A stretch of DNA of 64,000 nucleotides, from NCBI RefSeq assembly GCF_041734735.1, contig NC_134882.1, positions 20,824,928 to 20,888,927 of the forward strand, written 5' to 3'. The position numbers and the translations under genes were made by a program. The stretch comes from Babylonia areolata. Taxonomy: Eukaryota; Mollusca; Gastropoda; Neogastropoda; Buccinidae. The notes under the pieces were generated by a model. The model saw only the letters and a list, made by a program, of their open reading frames with translations, made no database searches and was not told the origin of the DNA. Positions 29,101-41,019 of this stretch are shown here, in pieces. Within the stretch, counting starts at the first letter, position 1; every line of letters starts with the position of its first letter.

Positions 29101-29490
29101 TGATCTTATCACTCTGTGGAGCCACTCAAGGACCTTAGGACATTTGTTGTACAACAGGTATGGTATTCTGTTTGGCCCTGGTGATGATTTGGTCCTGGCT
29201 TTCTTGACCACTTTCTGTACTTCCTCAAGGGTTGGTGGTTTATTGCTGAACTTCTCTGGTTTCCTTGGATGAACCAAACCCTTCAGATCTAGTGGTTTCT
29301 TGCTTTGCAGATCAGAATACGTTTTCCTGAGGTGCTGTTCCAAGTGTTTCTTTGTCCATTGTGAGTGTCCCTGATTTAGGCTGCATGAATAGTTTCCTGG
29401 CGAACTGTAAGGGGTCTCAGAAGAAGCAGTCTTGTGTCTTCATTTTGCTCCTTTTCCTCCATGCTGCTTCTGCTTTACTGATTTCCAGTC
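26118..29490 (-). mobile_element. RLE-type LINE, 5'-truncated, - strand
   Basis: Reading downward from 29490: EAAWRKRSKMKTQDCFF, a spacer, the RT domain (SSPGPNRIPYLLYNKCPKVL, then QFRPISLLNVEGKILFSVMA near 29000, GIAMGCAISPILFVLAMDVI at about 28600), a C-terminal zinc motif C-x2-C-x7-H-x4-C (near 27250-27310), the endonuclease RDPTQY / ELTVPYESRMEEAH region and IEIGARGYVGASAYSLMKQL. Frames change several times. It corresponds to the copy at 1-1762. Its 3' end has a tRNA-like segment (26548-26640) and an A tail (26119-26130), split by a SINE. The 5' end abuts a + strand LINE at about 29485. Confidence 0.85.
26149..26533 (-). mobile_element. tRNA-derived SINE inserted in the LINE 3' end
   Basis: Reverse-complement order: tRNA-like head (AGTGGTTAAAGTGTTGGACT, GTCCCGGGTTCGAATCACGG), a conserved body (TTAAAGATCCTGTAATCCAT, GGTTATGGAAACAAGAACAT), and a GAAGAAGAA tail. 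It is flanked by a 13 bp direct repeat CCTCAGCAGGTTC (26136-26148 and 26534-26546). It is the same family as 39553-39938. Confidence 0.88.
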
Positions 29491-31430
29491 GTCCCCCGTT
29501 TCCTTGGTATAACACCGTGGGACCAGAGCTGTTGGAGGCAAAACGGGAGAGGAGAGCTGAGAGGCACTGGCGTGCCACTTGTTTGATCGTCAGTAGGGAC
29601 ATTTTTCAGACAGCCAGGAATAATGTAACAAACATTGTTGACAAGGCAAAGTCAAAGTTCTACTCTTCTAAAATCCTTGCATGCACCACAGCCAAACAGC
29701 TTTTCAACGCTACGAACAGTCTACTAGGTAAAATGAAAAACACTCCTCTCCTTACAACATTTTCGGTGCAGGAATTCTGACTTCTTCACTAGCAGAATAG
29801 CATGCATTCGTGAGAAGCTTGACTCTGTTGTGTGTCCTTCACCCATTAAAGAACACATGTACAGTGGTCCTGTTTTACATTGTTTCCAACCGGTTACTGG
29901 AGATTTTGTGAAGAAAGTGAGTCTGAGCGCTTGTCCGAATTCCTGTGAGCTTGATCCTGTCCCGTCTTCTTAGTTGGTTGATGTTCTACTGCCACATATT
30001 ACTCATGTCATCAATTCATTCCTTACTGTCTGATTGTTTCCCTGAAAGCTTCAAATCTGCTGTCGTACATCAAGAAACCATCTTTAGATCATAATTGTTT
30101 GAAAAATTATCGATCTGTTTCTAATCTGTCATTTTGATCAAAACTGCTAGAAAATATATTGTCTCAGCTCTTAGCTCATCTGGAACAAGAAAGTTTACTT
30201 AATTCCCACCAGTCATCTTATAGATGTGGTCATAGTTGGGAAACAGCTCTTCTTAGAATAGTGAATGATTTGTTTTTTGGGTTTGAATAGGTTATCAGTT
30301 CTCGCTCTCTTTGACTTGTCAGCAGCTTTTGACACTATTGACCACTCAATCCTCTTGAACAGACTTAAAACTTCCTTTGGTATTCATGACACTGCACTAG
30401 CATGGATCACGTCTTACCTGTCCGATCGTACACAGAAAGTGTGTGTAAATGGTAGATACTATTAGAGTATCTGCCTTAAAGTATGGTGTCCCACAGGGGT
30501 CCATCCTAGGTCCTGTTCTTTTTGTGCTGTATGCGGCTCCTGTGTCAGATGTCATCAGTCATGCGATGTCGCATGAGAGCTTTGCTGATGACACTCAACT
30601 TTATCAGTCAGCTTCCATAGCTGAATTTGATGCACTGGTGACTCAAACACGGGAGTGTATTGCTGGCCAAAAGGACTGGGTGACTCTCAATAAGCTGCAA
30701 CCAAATGTTGATAAGACTGAATTTACGATAGCCTGTCCAAAGAAGTTTCATCAACATCCATCCTTTCCTGACTCTGTTCTGATCAATAGCACACCTGTTT
30801 CTTTTTCTCCTTCTGTTCACAGTCTTGGTGTAATCCTAGACCAGTCTCTTTCCTTCCAACAGCACATTTTGAATATCTGTAAAGTTGCCTATTTGGAACT
30901 GTGTAGAATCAGTTCTATTCGCCACTATCTCTCAACCGATGCAACCAAGACACTTGTATGCTCTCTGGTTCTCTCAAGATTACTACAACTCTCTTATTTT
31001 TTTCCCAAATATCAATTAGACAGACTCCAACGAATTCAGAATAATGCTGCCAGACTCATTTGCAGAGCTTCTAAATTTGACCATGTTTCTCCTCTCCTTC
31101 AGTCTCTCCACTGGTTGCCTGTTTCTGATTGAATAGACTATAAGCTATCTATTCTGACCTTTTCTGCAGTCAACGGATCTGGCCCCAAGTATCTTTCTGA
31201 ACTCCATATCTATACCCCGTCTCGCCAGCTCTGTTCTTCCTCTGATATTCGACTTCTCAGGATACCTCATGTCAGAAGTGAGACCTATGGACACATTGTT
31301 TTCTTTTCAATCGCCAAAGACATGGAACAAGCTCCCTGATAACCTCCATCATTCTGATTCCCTTGCATCTTTTAAATCTCATCTCAAAACTCACCTTTTC
31401 CCTCAGCAATAAGTTCAGTTGTGGCAGGTG
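29484..31430 (+). mobile_element. CR1/L2-group LINE, decayed and 5'-truncated
   Basis: It translates in broken frames to RPPFPWYNTVGPELLEAKRE, ALFDLSAAFDTIDHSILLNR, YGVPQGSILGPVLFVLY, ESFADDTQLYQ (ADD, near 30580), NKLQPNVDKTEF and LQRIQNNAARLICRASKF. The typical tail (WNKLP....SFKSHLKTHLF) follows at about 31320-31405. It is a relative of the better preserved copy at 31862. No endonuclease domain is present. Confidence 0.85.
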
Positions 31431-31861
31431 CACTTCCTTTGTGTTAGCTGTGATTGACTATGTGTGTATACATATGTATGTGTACATAACTACATGCATG
31501 TATATGAATGTGTAGTGTGTGTGTGTGTGTGTGCGCGCGCTATTTCCAGTCGTGATTCTGTTGACGCCGATGGATTCATCATTCTCTCCCCCTTTCAGTG
31601 AATCCTGGGAGCATCTCTTTGAACAACTTACAACTTTTAGCAATTGATTAAGGTTAAGGTGGGCTGCCAACCCATGGAACACAAGAGTCTAGTCTTTCCA
31701 GTGTAATAAGCTGTTGTAATAAGCTTGTATCAAACTGAAAAGACACTTGCACATCTAAATTTCACTCGTCACCATTATTTTACAAGTCAAATGGGGGTGG
31801 GGTTTGGGAGGAGGGAGAGATTCAACATTTTCAATGAGAAAAAGTAAAATGGTTAAGGGTT
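31431..31861. other. LINE 3' UTR or spacer, no gene
   Basis: Contains a TG/CG microsatellite (about 31500-31540). The 3' border of the preceding LINE could not be placed. Confidence 0.4.
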
Positions 31862-34195
31862 GTGATTCATTCCAGACAGATCCCTCTACTTGTTAAGATG
31901 CTGGATACAACAGGACTCATCACTGATGACCTTGGACCCGACCTCTCCGCCCAACAGCTGGATGATGGCCTTCGCGGACTGCTGGACAGACATGCTCCAG
32001 CTACAGAGAAGCGTGTGCCTTCAGGCCATACGTCCCCGTGGTACACAGCTGTCAGCGACGTCCTGCGTGACGCCAAGAAAGAGCGCCGTCGTGCTGAGAG
32101 GAAGTGGCGCAAGAGTGGTCTGACAGTGGACAGTCAGATCTTTTTAACAGCGAAACAGTTAGTCACTGATATTGTTCAGAATGCCAAAGAAGAGTACTGG
32201 AGCTCAAAGATCAAAGCCAGTACATCTGTCAAAAACTTATTCTTAACCAGTAACCGTCTCCTTGGCAGGAGCAGAGACTTCATCCTGCCAACTAACATTC
32301 CTCCTAATGACCTCTCTGATGCTTTCGCTGAGTTTTTCACCACCAAGATAAAGACAATTAGAGATGAGCTCGAAACATTTAGTCAGTCTGTACCCGATCC
32401 TCTCATTGCTGACAAACCCCACCCTTCTTCGTCTTTCAACAGTTTTCGTCCTGTCACAGAGGAAGAAGTTAAACAAGTCATTATAAAATCTAGCCCCAAA
32501 ACATGTGCACTTGACCCAATCCCCACATTCCTTTTGGTTGAATGTGTTGATGCGCTCCTCCCAGCCTTGACCTCTATCATCAACAACTCTCTTCAGTCAG
32601 GCACTTTCCCAGATGTTTACAAAAAAGCCCTTGTAACACCACTGCTCAAGAAGCCGACTCTCGATGTAAACACCCTCAAAAACTATCGTCCTGTCAGCAA
32701 TCTCTCTTTTCTTTCCAAGGTCACAGAAAAGATTGTCCTCCTCCAGCTCTCTGAATATCTGCATCACAACAACCTGTTTCCTGTCTCACAGTCTGCCTAC
32801 CGCCCTTCCCACAGCACTGAAACAGCTCTACTCAAAGTTATGAACGACCTTCTGCTGTCTGTAGATACTGGTAAACTTTCTGTCCTCACCCTCTTAGATC
32901 TCTCAGCGGCATTCGATACAATCGATCACAACATCCTCGTTAATCGTCTTTCTCATTCATTTGGAGTTTCTGATACAACACTGAAATGGTTTTCATCTTA
33001 TCTGTCCAATAGAACCCAGACTGTCGTTACTAACAAACACCTTTCTCAACCTTCTCTTCTGGAATTCGGAGTCCCCCAGGGATCAGTTTTGGGACCCGTG
33101 CTCTTCATTTTGTACACAAAGCCACTTGGTACCATCACAGCTCAGCACAACGTCCAAAGTCAATCTTTTGCCGATGACACACAATTATATGACTCATGTA
33201 CACCTGACCAGATCAATAACACCATCAACAACATTCAAGAATGCATTACTGACATCAAGCATTGGATGACCGTAAATAAACTAAAACAAAATGATGACAA
33301 GACTGAAGTCCTCCTGATTCACTCACAGAACAAACCATTACCTGACTCCGCTCCCTCCTCTATGTCTGTTGGTAACACAAACATTCAGTTCTCATCTGCT
33401 ACAAGAAATCTAGGGGTAACTTTTTCTGACACTCTGTCCATGGAAAAACACGTGTCCAACATCTGTCGCTCTGCTTACCATGAACTCAGGAAAATCAGTA
33501 GCATTCGCCATCTTCTCACTTCTGATGCAACCAAAACTCTCGTCTGTTCTCTCGTTCTGTCTAAATTTGATTACTGTAACTCCTTACTCTCTGCCATTCC
33601 CCAGTACCTCCTAGACAAACTTCAAAAGGTTCAAAATTCAGCAGCACGACTGATATTCGGAGTCAAAAAACACGAACACGTACAGCCACTCCTCCAACAG
33701 CTTCACTGGCTCCCAATCTCTGCAAGAATACAACATAAAACATCCACTCTTTGCTTCAACTCTCTCACTGATTCCCTACTTTCCTGTCTATCTTTCTGAT
33801 CTCCTTCATGTCTATACCCCTGCCAGACAACTCCGCTCTTCTTCAGACAATAGAACCTTTACTGTCCCTCGAATCAAAACAAAGACTTATGGCAAGCGAT
33901 CTTTTTCTCACTTTGCGACAACTGTTTGGAACCAGCTTCCACTCACAACTCGTTACTCTGAAACCCCCTCACAGTTTAAAACTGCCCTGAAGACACACCT
34001 GTTCAGACAGTCATACAATGTTGTATGAAATTGAAATGAAATAGAGGTGTGTGGTTGTGTTGTGTTGTGTGTGGGGGGGGAGGGGGGGGGGGGCGGAGGG
34101 GGAGCGGGGGGGACGAGGGGGGAGAGGTGGTGGCGGGTGTTTGCACGTCCACACGCGCGAGCTTGTGTCTGTGTGTTGCGGGTGGGTGAGTTGGT

Positions 34196-34234
<39 letters not shown>

Positions 34235-34378
34235 CGCGCGTGTGTGTGTGTGTGTTGTTGTGTTTTTAATGTATAAATGTGTATGTGAGAGATTTTAACA
34301 CGAACTGTTTTATGAAGTAATGTTGTAGTTTGTTTTACTCAGTTGTCCATCTGTTGTGCTTTTGTTGTTGTTGATGAG

Positions 34379-34415
<37 letters not shown>

Positions 34416-34615
34416 AGTGTATGTGGACGTGGCGGAGGTGTGAGGTTTTTTTTGGTTTTTTTTGTTTGTTTGTTTGTTTTTTAACAATACGTACATTTTT
34501 ACATTTTCAGGTTTAATTTCTTAAATGTAATGATGTACATACGTTTTTACTTGAAATGTTTGATGAATATTGCTTTATCATGTGATGTTGTAGCCTGTGT
34601 GTTTTAATTGTTTGT

Positions 34616-34646
<31 letters not shown>

Positions 34647-34779
34647 CTGAACATTTGTTTCATCTTTCTAGTTTTGATCTGTGTGTGTAATGCGGGGTGT
34701 TTCTTCAGGGAAATGCTTAGCAGGAACTTTTATTTTATTTTATTATATATATGTGTGTGTATATGTATGTATGTGTGTG

Positions 34780-34841
<62 letters not shown>

Positions 34842-35372
34842 ATGTCGCAGTAGTTTGCATTATTCGATTGTTGATCTGTGTTCGTGTGTGTATTGTGCCT
34901 GTAGGTGCGTGTATGTGTGTTTGTCACTGAGTGAGTGCGTGAGTAATGTGTTTGGGTATGCGGCTTGTGTTCGTTGGTGCATGTGTGAGTGCGTGCGCGC
35001 GCGCGCGCGTGTGTGCGTGTATATGTGTGTTGTGTGTGTGCGCACGCTGTGTGTTTTGTGTGTTTGTATGTAGGTATGTATGTATGTATGTATGTGCCTA
35101 CGTATATATGCATACGTATACGTGCTTGTGTTCTTTCAATTTCTTTTTTTTTTTTTCTTCTTTTTTTTTTTTTTTTAAATACCTGTTGCATTTCTTGATT
35201 TAATCAACTGACATGACCTATTTTAATTTTTCTCTCTCGCCTATATTTCAAATTATATGCATATGTTTGTGTGGGGACGTTTGAGTGAATGTTTTTAGTG
35301 CTATTGTAAAGCGCATAGAGCTTCAAGAATATGCGCTATAGCAAGAAGTCTGAATAAATAAATAAATAAATC
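31862..35372 (+). mobile_element. CR1/L2-group LINE with 645-codon open RT frame
   Basis: An open frame runs 31862-33799: linker (HTSPWYTAVSDVLRDAKKER), RT motifs NYRPVSNLSFLSKVTEKIV, LLDLSAAFDTIDHNILVNRL, EFGVPQGSVLGPVLFILYT and SFADDTQLYDS, then KLKQNDDKTEVLLI and the thumb/tail. A frameshift near 33785 moves the last about 75 residues (RQLRSSSDNRTFTVPRI, TTVWNQLPL, LKTHLFRQS) to another frame, ending near 34028. The N-terminal endonuclease is missing (5' truncation). The 3' UTR has expanded TG and TA microsatellites and ends in AAAGCGCATAGAGCTTCAAG, GCGCTATAGC and (AATA)n at 35355-35372. Confidence 0.88.
34030..35180. repeat. Microsatellite cluster in the LINE 3' UTR
   Basis: G-rich tract at 34070-34130, TG tracts at 34200-34258, 34381-34412 and 34619-34646, a TA tract at 34784-34838, CG/TG mixtures to 35060, TATG repeats and T-runs. 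ORFs here on both strands are microsatellite translations. Confidence 0.9.
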
Positions 35373-35384
35373 ACTAAATAGGTG

Positions 35385-36450
35385 ACTGAGCACCAAGACA
35401 ACTGGAAACATAACTTATGTGTTTGTAGCATTATTGTCCAAGACAACTGGAAAGATAACTTATGTGTTTGTAGCATTATTGTCCAAGACAACTAAGAAGA
35501 TGACTATTCTGTTTGTAGCATTATTGTCCAAGACAACTGGAAAGATAACATGTGTTTGTAGCATTATTGTCCAAGACAACTGGAAAGATAACATGTGTTT
35601 GTAGCATTATTTTCGGGTCAGTTTCAAGGAAGCGTGAAATAACTGGAGACAGTTGGAAAGATAACATGTTTGTAGCATTATTGCCCAAAACAACTGGAAA
35701 GATAACTTGTGTTTGTAGCTTTATTGTCCAAGACAACTGGAAAGGTAACGTGTTTTTAGCATTGTTGTCCAGGACAACTGAAAAGATAACATGTGTTTGT
35801 AGCATTAGTATCCAAGACAACTGGAAAGATAACGTGTTTGTAGCATTATTGTCCAAGACAACTGGAAAGATAACATGTGTTTGTAGCATTATTGTCCAGG
35901 ACAACTGAAAAGATAACATGTTTGTTGCATTATTGTCCAAGACAACTGGAAAGATAACGTGTTTGTAGCATTATTGCCCAAGACAACTGGAAAGATAACA
36001 TGTGTTTGTAGCATTATTGTCCAGGACAACTGAAAAGATAACATGTGTTTGTTGCATTATTGTCCAAGACAACTGGAAAGATAACGTGTTTGTAGCATTA
36101 TTGCCCAAGACAACTGGAAAAATAACGTGTGTGTAGCATTATTGTCCAAGACCACTGGAAAGATAACATGTGTTTGTAGCATTATTGTCCAAGACAACTG
36201 GAAAGATAACACGTGTTTGTAGCATTATTGTCCAAGACAACTGGAAAGATAACGTGTTTGTAGCATTATTGTCCAAGAGAACTGGAAAGATAACTTGTGT
36301 GTGTAGCATTATTGTCCAAGACAACTGGAAAGATAACATGTGCTTGTAGCATTGTCCAAGACAACTGGAAAGATAACTTGTGTGTTTGTAGCATTATTGT
36401 CCAAGACAACTGGAAAGATACTTGTGTGTTTGTAGCATTATTGTCCACTA
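35385..36450 (+). repeat. Minisatellite, about 40-47 bp unit, roughly 25 copies
   Basis: The unit is GCATTATTGTCCAAGACAAC plus TGGAAAGATAACATGTGTTTGTA, with length variants; one unit holds a foreign insert near 35610-35655. It begins directly after the LINE AATA tail. Confidence 0.93.
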
Positions 36451-36755
36451 GTGGGCCCCCCTGCTGAAGTTTATTTTTGGTATATCCATCCCTTTCCTTC
36501 TACCAGTTTGTATACTAGCTAGTGCATGGTTTTATATCTTGATGGAATGGTTTGTTCGTATACATTCACTGGCTGCAACAGTCTTTTGTAACTATGCACC
36601 AAACTAAAAATAATTTCTGTTTTTTTAGTCTTGAACTGAGTAAGGACCTACGACAACAAAATGGTTGCCCCTGGCAAAATTCGGCAGGAAAATCCACTTT
36701 GATATTTTGATAGGAAAACACACTTGCAGGCAGAAAATTAGAAGAAAAAAAAAAG
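36451..36755. other. Short unique stretch between two minisatellites
   Basis: No recognised gene or repeat. Confidence 0.5.
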
Positions 36756-37625
36756 AGGGTGGCACTGCACTTTCTCAAGAGCAACTTGACTTTCACACTG
36801 TGACAAAAGAACATCTTGATTTTCACACAGAGAAATCTGTGACTAAAGAGGGTGGCACAGCACTGTGTAGAACATCTTGATTTTCACACAGAGAAATCTG
36901 TGACTAAAGAGGGTGGCACTGCACTGTGTAGAAATCTTGATTTTCACACAGAGGAATCTGTGACTAAAGAGGGTGGCACAGCACTTTGTAGAGCAACTTG
37001 ATTTTCACACAGAGGAATCTGTGACTAAAGAGGGTGGCACAGCACTTTGTAGAACTTGATTTTCACACAGAGAAATCTGTGACTAAAGAGGGTGGCACAG
37101 CACTTTGTAGAACTTGATTTTCACACAGAGAAATCTGTGACTAAAGAGGGTGGCACTGCACTGTGTAGAGCAACTTGATTTTCACACAGAGGAATCTGTG
37201 ACTAAAGAGGGTGGCACAGCACTTTGTAGAGCAACTTGATTTTCACACAGAGGAATCTGTGACAAAAGAGGGTGGCACAGCACTTTGTAGAGCAACTTGA
37301 TTTTCACACAGAGGAATCTGTGACTAAAGAGGGTGGCACAGCACTTTGTAGAACTTGATTTTCACACAGAGAAATCTGTGACTAAAGAGGGTGGTACTGC
37401 ACTGTGTAGAAATCTTGATTTTTCACACAGAGAAATCTGACTGAAGAGGGTGACACTGCACTGTGTAGAACAACTTGATTTTCACACAGAGAAATCTGTG
37501 ACTAAAGAGGGTGGCACAGCACTTTGTAGAACAACTTGATTTGCACACAGAGAAATCTGTGAGTAAAGAGGGTGGCACTGCACTCTGTAGAACAACTTGA
37601 TTTTCACACAGAGAAATCTGCTATG
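36756..37625 (+). repeat. Minisatellite, about 55-62 bp unit, about 14 copies
   Basis: The unit GAGGGTGGCACAGCACTTTG plus TAGAGCAACTTGATTTTCACACAGAG and AATCTGTGACTAAA alternates between long (AGCAA/ACAA) and short forms. Confidence 0.93.
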
Positions 37626-38490
37626 ACATAAGACTAAAACAATGCAAATACAGTGAACTTGGACCAACAGTGGGTTGTCAGTACCAACTCAGTACTGCCA
37701 GTTAGCTCCTCTGACTTTCCCCACAGATGACCCAGTTTTGGGGGAAGAAATAAAATCACCAAAAAACAAATGTTAGAATTTATTAACTGAATTCAAAACT
37801 GTAGGGGTAAGAAATAAAATCGTAAAAAAACAAATGGCATAATTTATGAACCGAATTCAAAACTGATAAGTAAGACAACAAGTTTGTTGAAGACAAAATA
37901 TAAAACTTCCTCCCGTCTAATGCTATCACATACACTGAGATGATAAAAGTATCCATATTTTTTGTTTGAAATTTGCACATACTGATGACTTGTAAACGAA
38001 TTCAGGAAAGCACAAAGAGTTTGAAACAGCCACGTAGGCCCCACTTGTCTAATTCTGTTGCCTGAGATGAAACTGGGTCAGACACCATTGTTGACACACA
38101 CTGTTCACATGAACCAGTACTTACGAAAATAACTCTTTTGCTCGTGAGCATAGCAACACACTGCATTTATTGTTCGCAGTGGAGAGTGGAAAGGTCAGTT
38201 AAGATATTCTTTGCTCATAATGTCGTTGTGGAAATTAAGTGGCACTCCAAATATTCAAAAATATCTAAGGTCCAGATCAGGGCCCTATGAAACGGTTGTA
38301 AACAGTCGGGCCCCAGTTGGGGCTTTTCGTCTGAAGTGAGTTAATGTTTTCTAAAGTTAACAATCAGAGACAAATGAGTTGTGCTTTGACTGCACACATG
38401 TAATGTGAGGCCAACAAAACAGCCTTACTTACAACAGTAAAAATGACATATGGGGAACATGTTGGAAGGGCGTCCTCATTTTCTCCATTA
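37626..38490. other. No feature recognised; one short imperfect duplication
   Basis: GAAATAAAATCACCAAAAAA / GAAATAAAATCGTAAAAAAA with GAATTCAAAACTG occurs twice (37745-37800 and 37810-37865). No coding signal. Confidence 0.5.
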
Positions 38491-38494
38491 CTCT

Positions 38495-38935
38495 GCAAAC
38501 AAGGCCTTGAAATCACAGTATTTTGTTTGTTTGGGTACTCACCAAGAAGTTCAGACAGTAAAGTGTTAAACCCAACATGCAAACAAGGCCTTGAAATCAC
38601 AGTATTTTGTTTGTTTGGGTACTCACCAAGAAGTTCAGACGGTAAAGTGTTAAACCCAACATGCAGACAAGGCCTTAAAATCACAGTATTTTGTTTGGGT
38701 ACTCACCAAGAAGTTCAGACGGTAAAGTGTTAAACCCAACATGCAGACAAGGCCTTAAAATCACAGTATTTTGTTTGGGTACTCACCAAGAAGTTCAGAA
38801 AGTGTTAAACCCAACATGCAGACAAGGCCTTGAAATCACAGTATTTTGTTTGGGTACTCACCAAGAAGTTCAGACAGTAAAGTCAAGGCCTTGAAATCAC
38901 AGTATTTTGTTCGGGTGCTCACCAAGAAGTTCAGA
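38495..38935 (+). repeat. Minisatellite, about 65-90 bp unit, 6 copies
   Basis: The unit contains CAAGGCCTTGAAATCACAGT, ATTTTGTTTGGGTACTCACC and AAGAAGTTCAGACGGTAAAG, with deletions in later copies. Confidence 0.93.
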
Positions 38936-39049
38936 GAGTAACTGTTTGTGCATTGATGGATATGTTTTTTTCTGGAAACTGAAATAATGACCCATTCCAT
39001 CAATTGTACATACCACAGGGAATAATAAATAACTAAATATGCAACTAAT

Positions 39050-39195
39050 TGGAAAATGTCATCCACCCATGAGGACATGCAGTTCATTGTGGACAGGTTC
39101 TCAACCTCCTGCAGGCGCTTTGGACTCGCCACCAGCCTCAGCAAGACTGAGTCCATGTACCTGCCAGCTAGCTCACAGAATGCCAGAGTTTACTC
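39050..39195 (+). mobile_element. Small LINE reverse-transcriptase fragment
   Basis: STHEDMQFIVDRFSTSCRRF and GLATSLSKTESMYLP match the region just after the ADD motif of a LINE RT (ADMQ.IVDRF...FGL.IS..KTE). It probably belongs to the same family as 45880-46615. Confidence 0.6.
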
Positions 39196-39335
39196 CCATA
39201 AGAACTGGCCTAGGCCAGAGTTTACTCCAGTTCTTTGGCCTAGGCCAGAGTTTACTCCCTAAGAACTGGCCTAGGCTACATCTTACTCGGGGTATAGTTT
39301 GGCCTAGGCCAGTTTATATCCCCTGGGCCATTTCT
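39185..39335. repeat. Short repeats around the palindrome GGCCTAGGCC
   Basis: AACTGGCCTAGGCCAGAGTT plus TACTCC occurs repeatedly in both orientations (GGCCTAGGCC-type cores at about 39210, 39238, 39269 and 39302). It directly follows the RT fragment. Confidence 0.75.
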
Positions 39336-39552
39336 TACCCCCTCTCTTTTTCTCTGAAATACATTGATATTTGAAGAGTGCCAAGATTAACAACATAAGA
39401 ATGAAGGGTATGTGAACTGCGAGGAATATATTTCACACAATATTTACTACAAATGGGCTTTTATTCAAAACTGGAAAGTAATCAATGAACTTGTTGCTTG
39501 GATAAAACTGTTGTCTTATTTGCAGTTAAAATTTTCGATATGGAACACCTGT

Positions 39553-39938
39553 GGCGGGCGCAATAGCCGAATGGTTAAAGCGTTGGACTTTCAATCTGAA
39601 GGTCCCGGGTTCGAATCACGGTGACGGCGCCTGGTGGGTAAAGGGTGGAGATTTTTACGATCTCCCAGGTCAACATATGTGCAGACCTGCTAGTGCCTGA
39701 ACCCCCTTCGTGTGTATACGCAAGCAGAAGATCAAGTACGCACGTTAAAGATCCTGTAATCCATGTCAGCGTTCGGTGGGTTATGGAAACAAGAACATAC
39801 CCAGCATGCACACCCCCGAAAGCGGAGTATGGCTGCCTACATGGCGGGTTAAAAACGGTCATACACGTAAAAGCCCACTCGCGTATATACGAGTGAACGT
39901 GGGAGTTGGAGCCCACGAACGCAGAAGAAGAAGAAGAA
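39553..39938 (+). mobile_element. tRNA-derived SINE with 11 bp target duplication
   Basis: Head: GCGCAATAGCCGAATGGTTA (A box) and GGTCCCGGGTTCGAATCACG (B box). The body has TTAAAGATCCTGTAATCCAT and GGGTTATGGAAACAAGAACA, a conserved central segment reminiscent of the highly conserved domains of metazoan SINEs. The tail is (GAA)n. GGAACACCTGT flanks it at 39542-39552 and 39939-39949. The intact duplication implies a fairly recent insertion. Confidence 0.92.
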
Positions 39939-40059
39939 GGAACACCTGTTTTAACTGATATCATCTTTGAACATGAAGTTCGTTCCTAGAGACATTCAGT
40001 CGCTCTGATGTACAGTGATTGTTTTTGATGAATTATGCTTAGTAATCTTGAGTTGGAAA

Positions 40060-40197
40060 AAGAAAGACGGTGGCACACCACGAGAGTTGCGGTTCTGCAA
40101 GGTTTGTAATATGGCTGTGATTGGGAATGAGTTCTATTGTATAATGGAATGTACAAAGTATAATGACTTCCGAAACAAGCGTGTGCATGAAAAATAA
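40060..40197 (+). mobile_element. LINE C-terminal fragment (L1/Tx1-like Cys/His tail)
   Basis: RELRFCKVCNMAVIGNEFYC and IMECTKYNDFRNKR resemble the C-x2-C...IGDE(Y/F)H...C tail of Tx1/L1-like LINEs of invertebrates. It is too short to be a gene. Confidence 0.5.
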
Positions 40198-40724
40198 TTG
40201 TCTCCGAAGTCGGTTTTCATTTTTGTTTTTGTTTGTTTTTTGTTGATAGGAAGCAGAAGGAATCTGTTAGCTATAAGTACGTTTATCAAACTTGCACACT
40301 CAAATGCTAATTGTTATTTGAAACATATTTGCGTTTTCTTATTTAGTTATAGTGCTGAGTATTTGAATGTCTTATTTTGGGCATAAAAATATCATTTGAT
40401 AGCAGTCCTCCATAGGCAACTGGAGTGAAAGGATGAATAAAACTTTAAACTATAATTTTTTTTTAGATAATGAAAATGGAAGAAAGAAGAAACTGAGAAG
40501 AGAAACAAGAAAAAGAGGGTATTAAAGAATGGTATATCCACTAAAAAATCAAAGAGCAAGAACACAGACAAAGAACACACACACACTCCATTTATTGTTG
40601 TGTCTATAAACCTTTCATTCACGGTTTTCATGACATCTGATTCTCATTCTGATTCACACACACACACGCTCCATGAAATGATGGTTTAGCGGTTTATTTT
40701 GCAGATAATTTGGGGGGTCAGCTT

Positions 40725-40985
40725 TATGTTCCCCTAGGTCTATGTTCCCCAGAATTCCCCTTCAGCCAGCTACAAGTTCTTACAGGACCATATTCCCCGA
40801 GGTCTGTGTTCCAACAGGTCTATGTTCCCTAACTTTACGTTTTCTGGGTCTTTGTTCTCCCAGTCTATATTCCCCAAAAAACGTTTTTGGTAGGTCTTTG
40901 TTCCCCCAGATCTATATTACTCAAGGTCTATGTTCCCCCAGGTCTGTATCCCCCCCTCCCCCCTCCAAATCTATGTTCCCCTAAA
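40725..40985 (+). repeat. Degenerate array of TCTATGTTCCCC motifs
   Basis: About 15 loose repeats of GGTCTATGTTCCCCCAG. The inverse motif GGGGGAACATAGAC occurs at 45688-45722, so the motif occurs in opposite orientation at the two ends of a 5 kb block. Confidence 0.8.
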
Positions 40986-41019
40986 CATAATATTATGTCA
41001 TACATACACTTTTTGGGTG

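Noticed and set aside
35521-36448. Frames with repeated QLSWTIMLQT or VALLSKTTGKI
   Set aside because: Minisatellite translations on both strands.
39554-39640. A tRNA gene at the SINE head
   Set aside because: It is continuous with a SINE body and tail and flanked by a target duplication.
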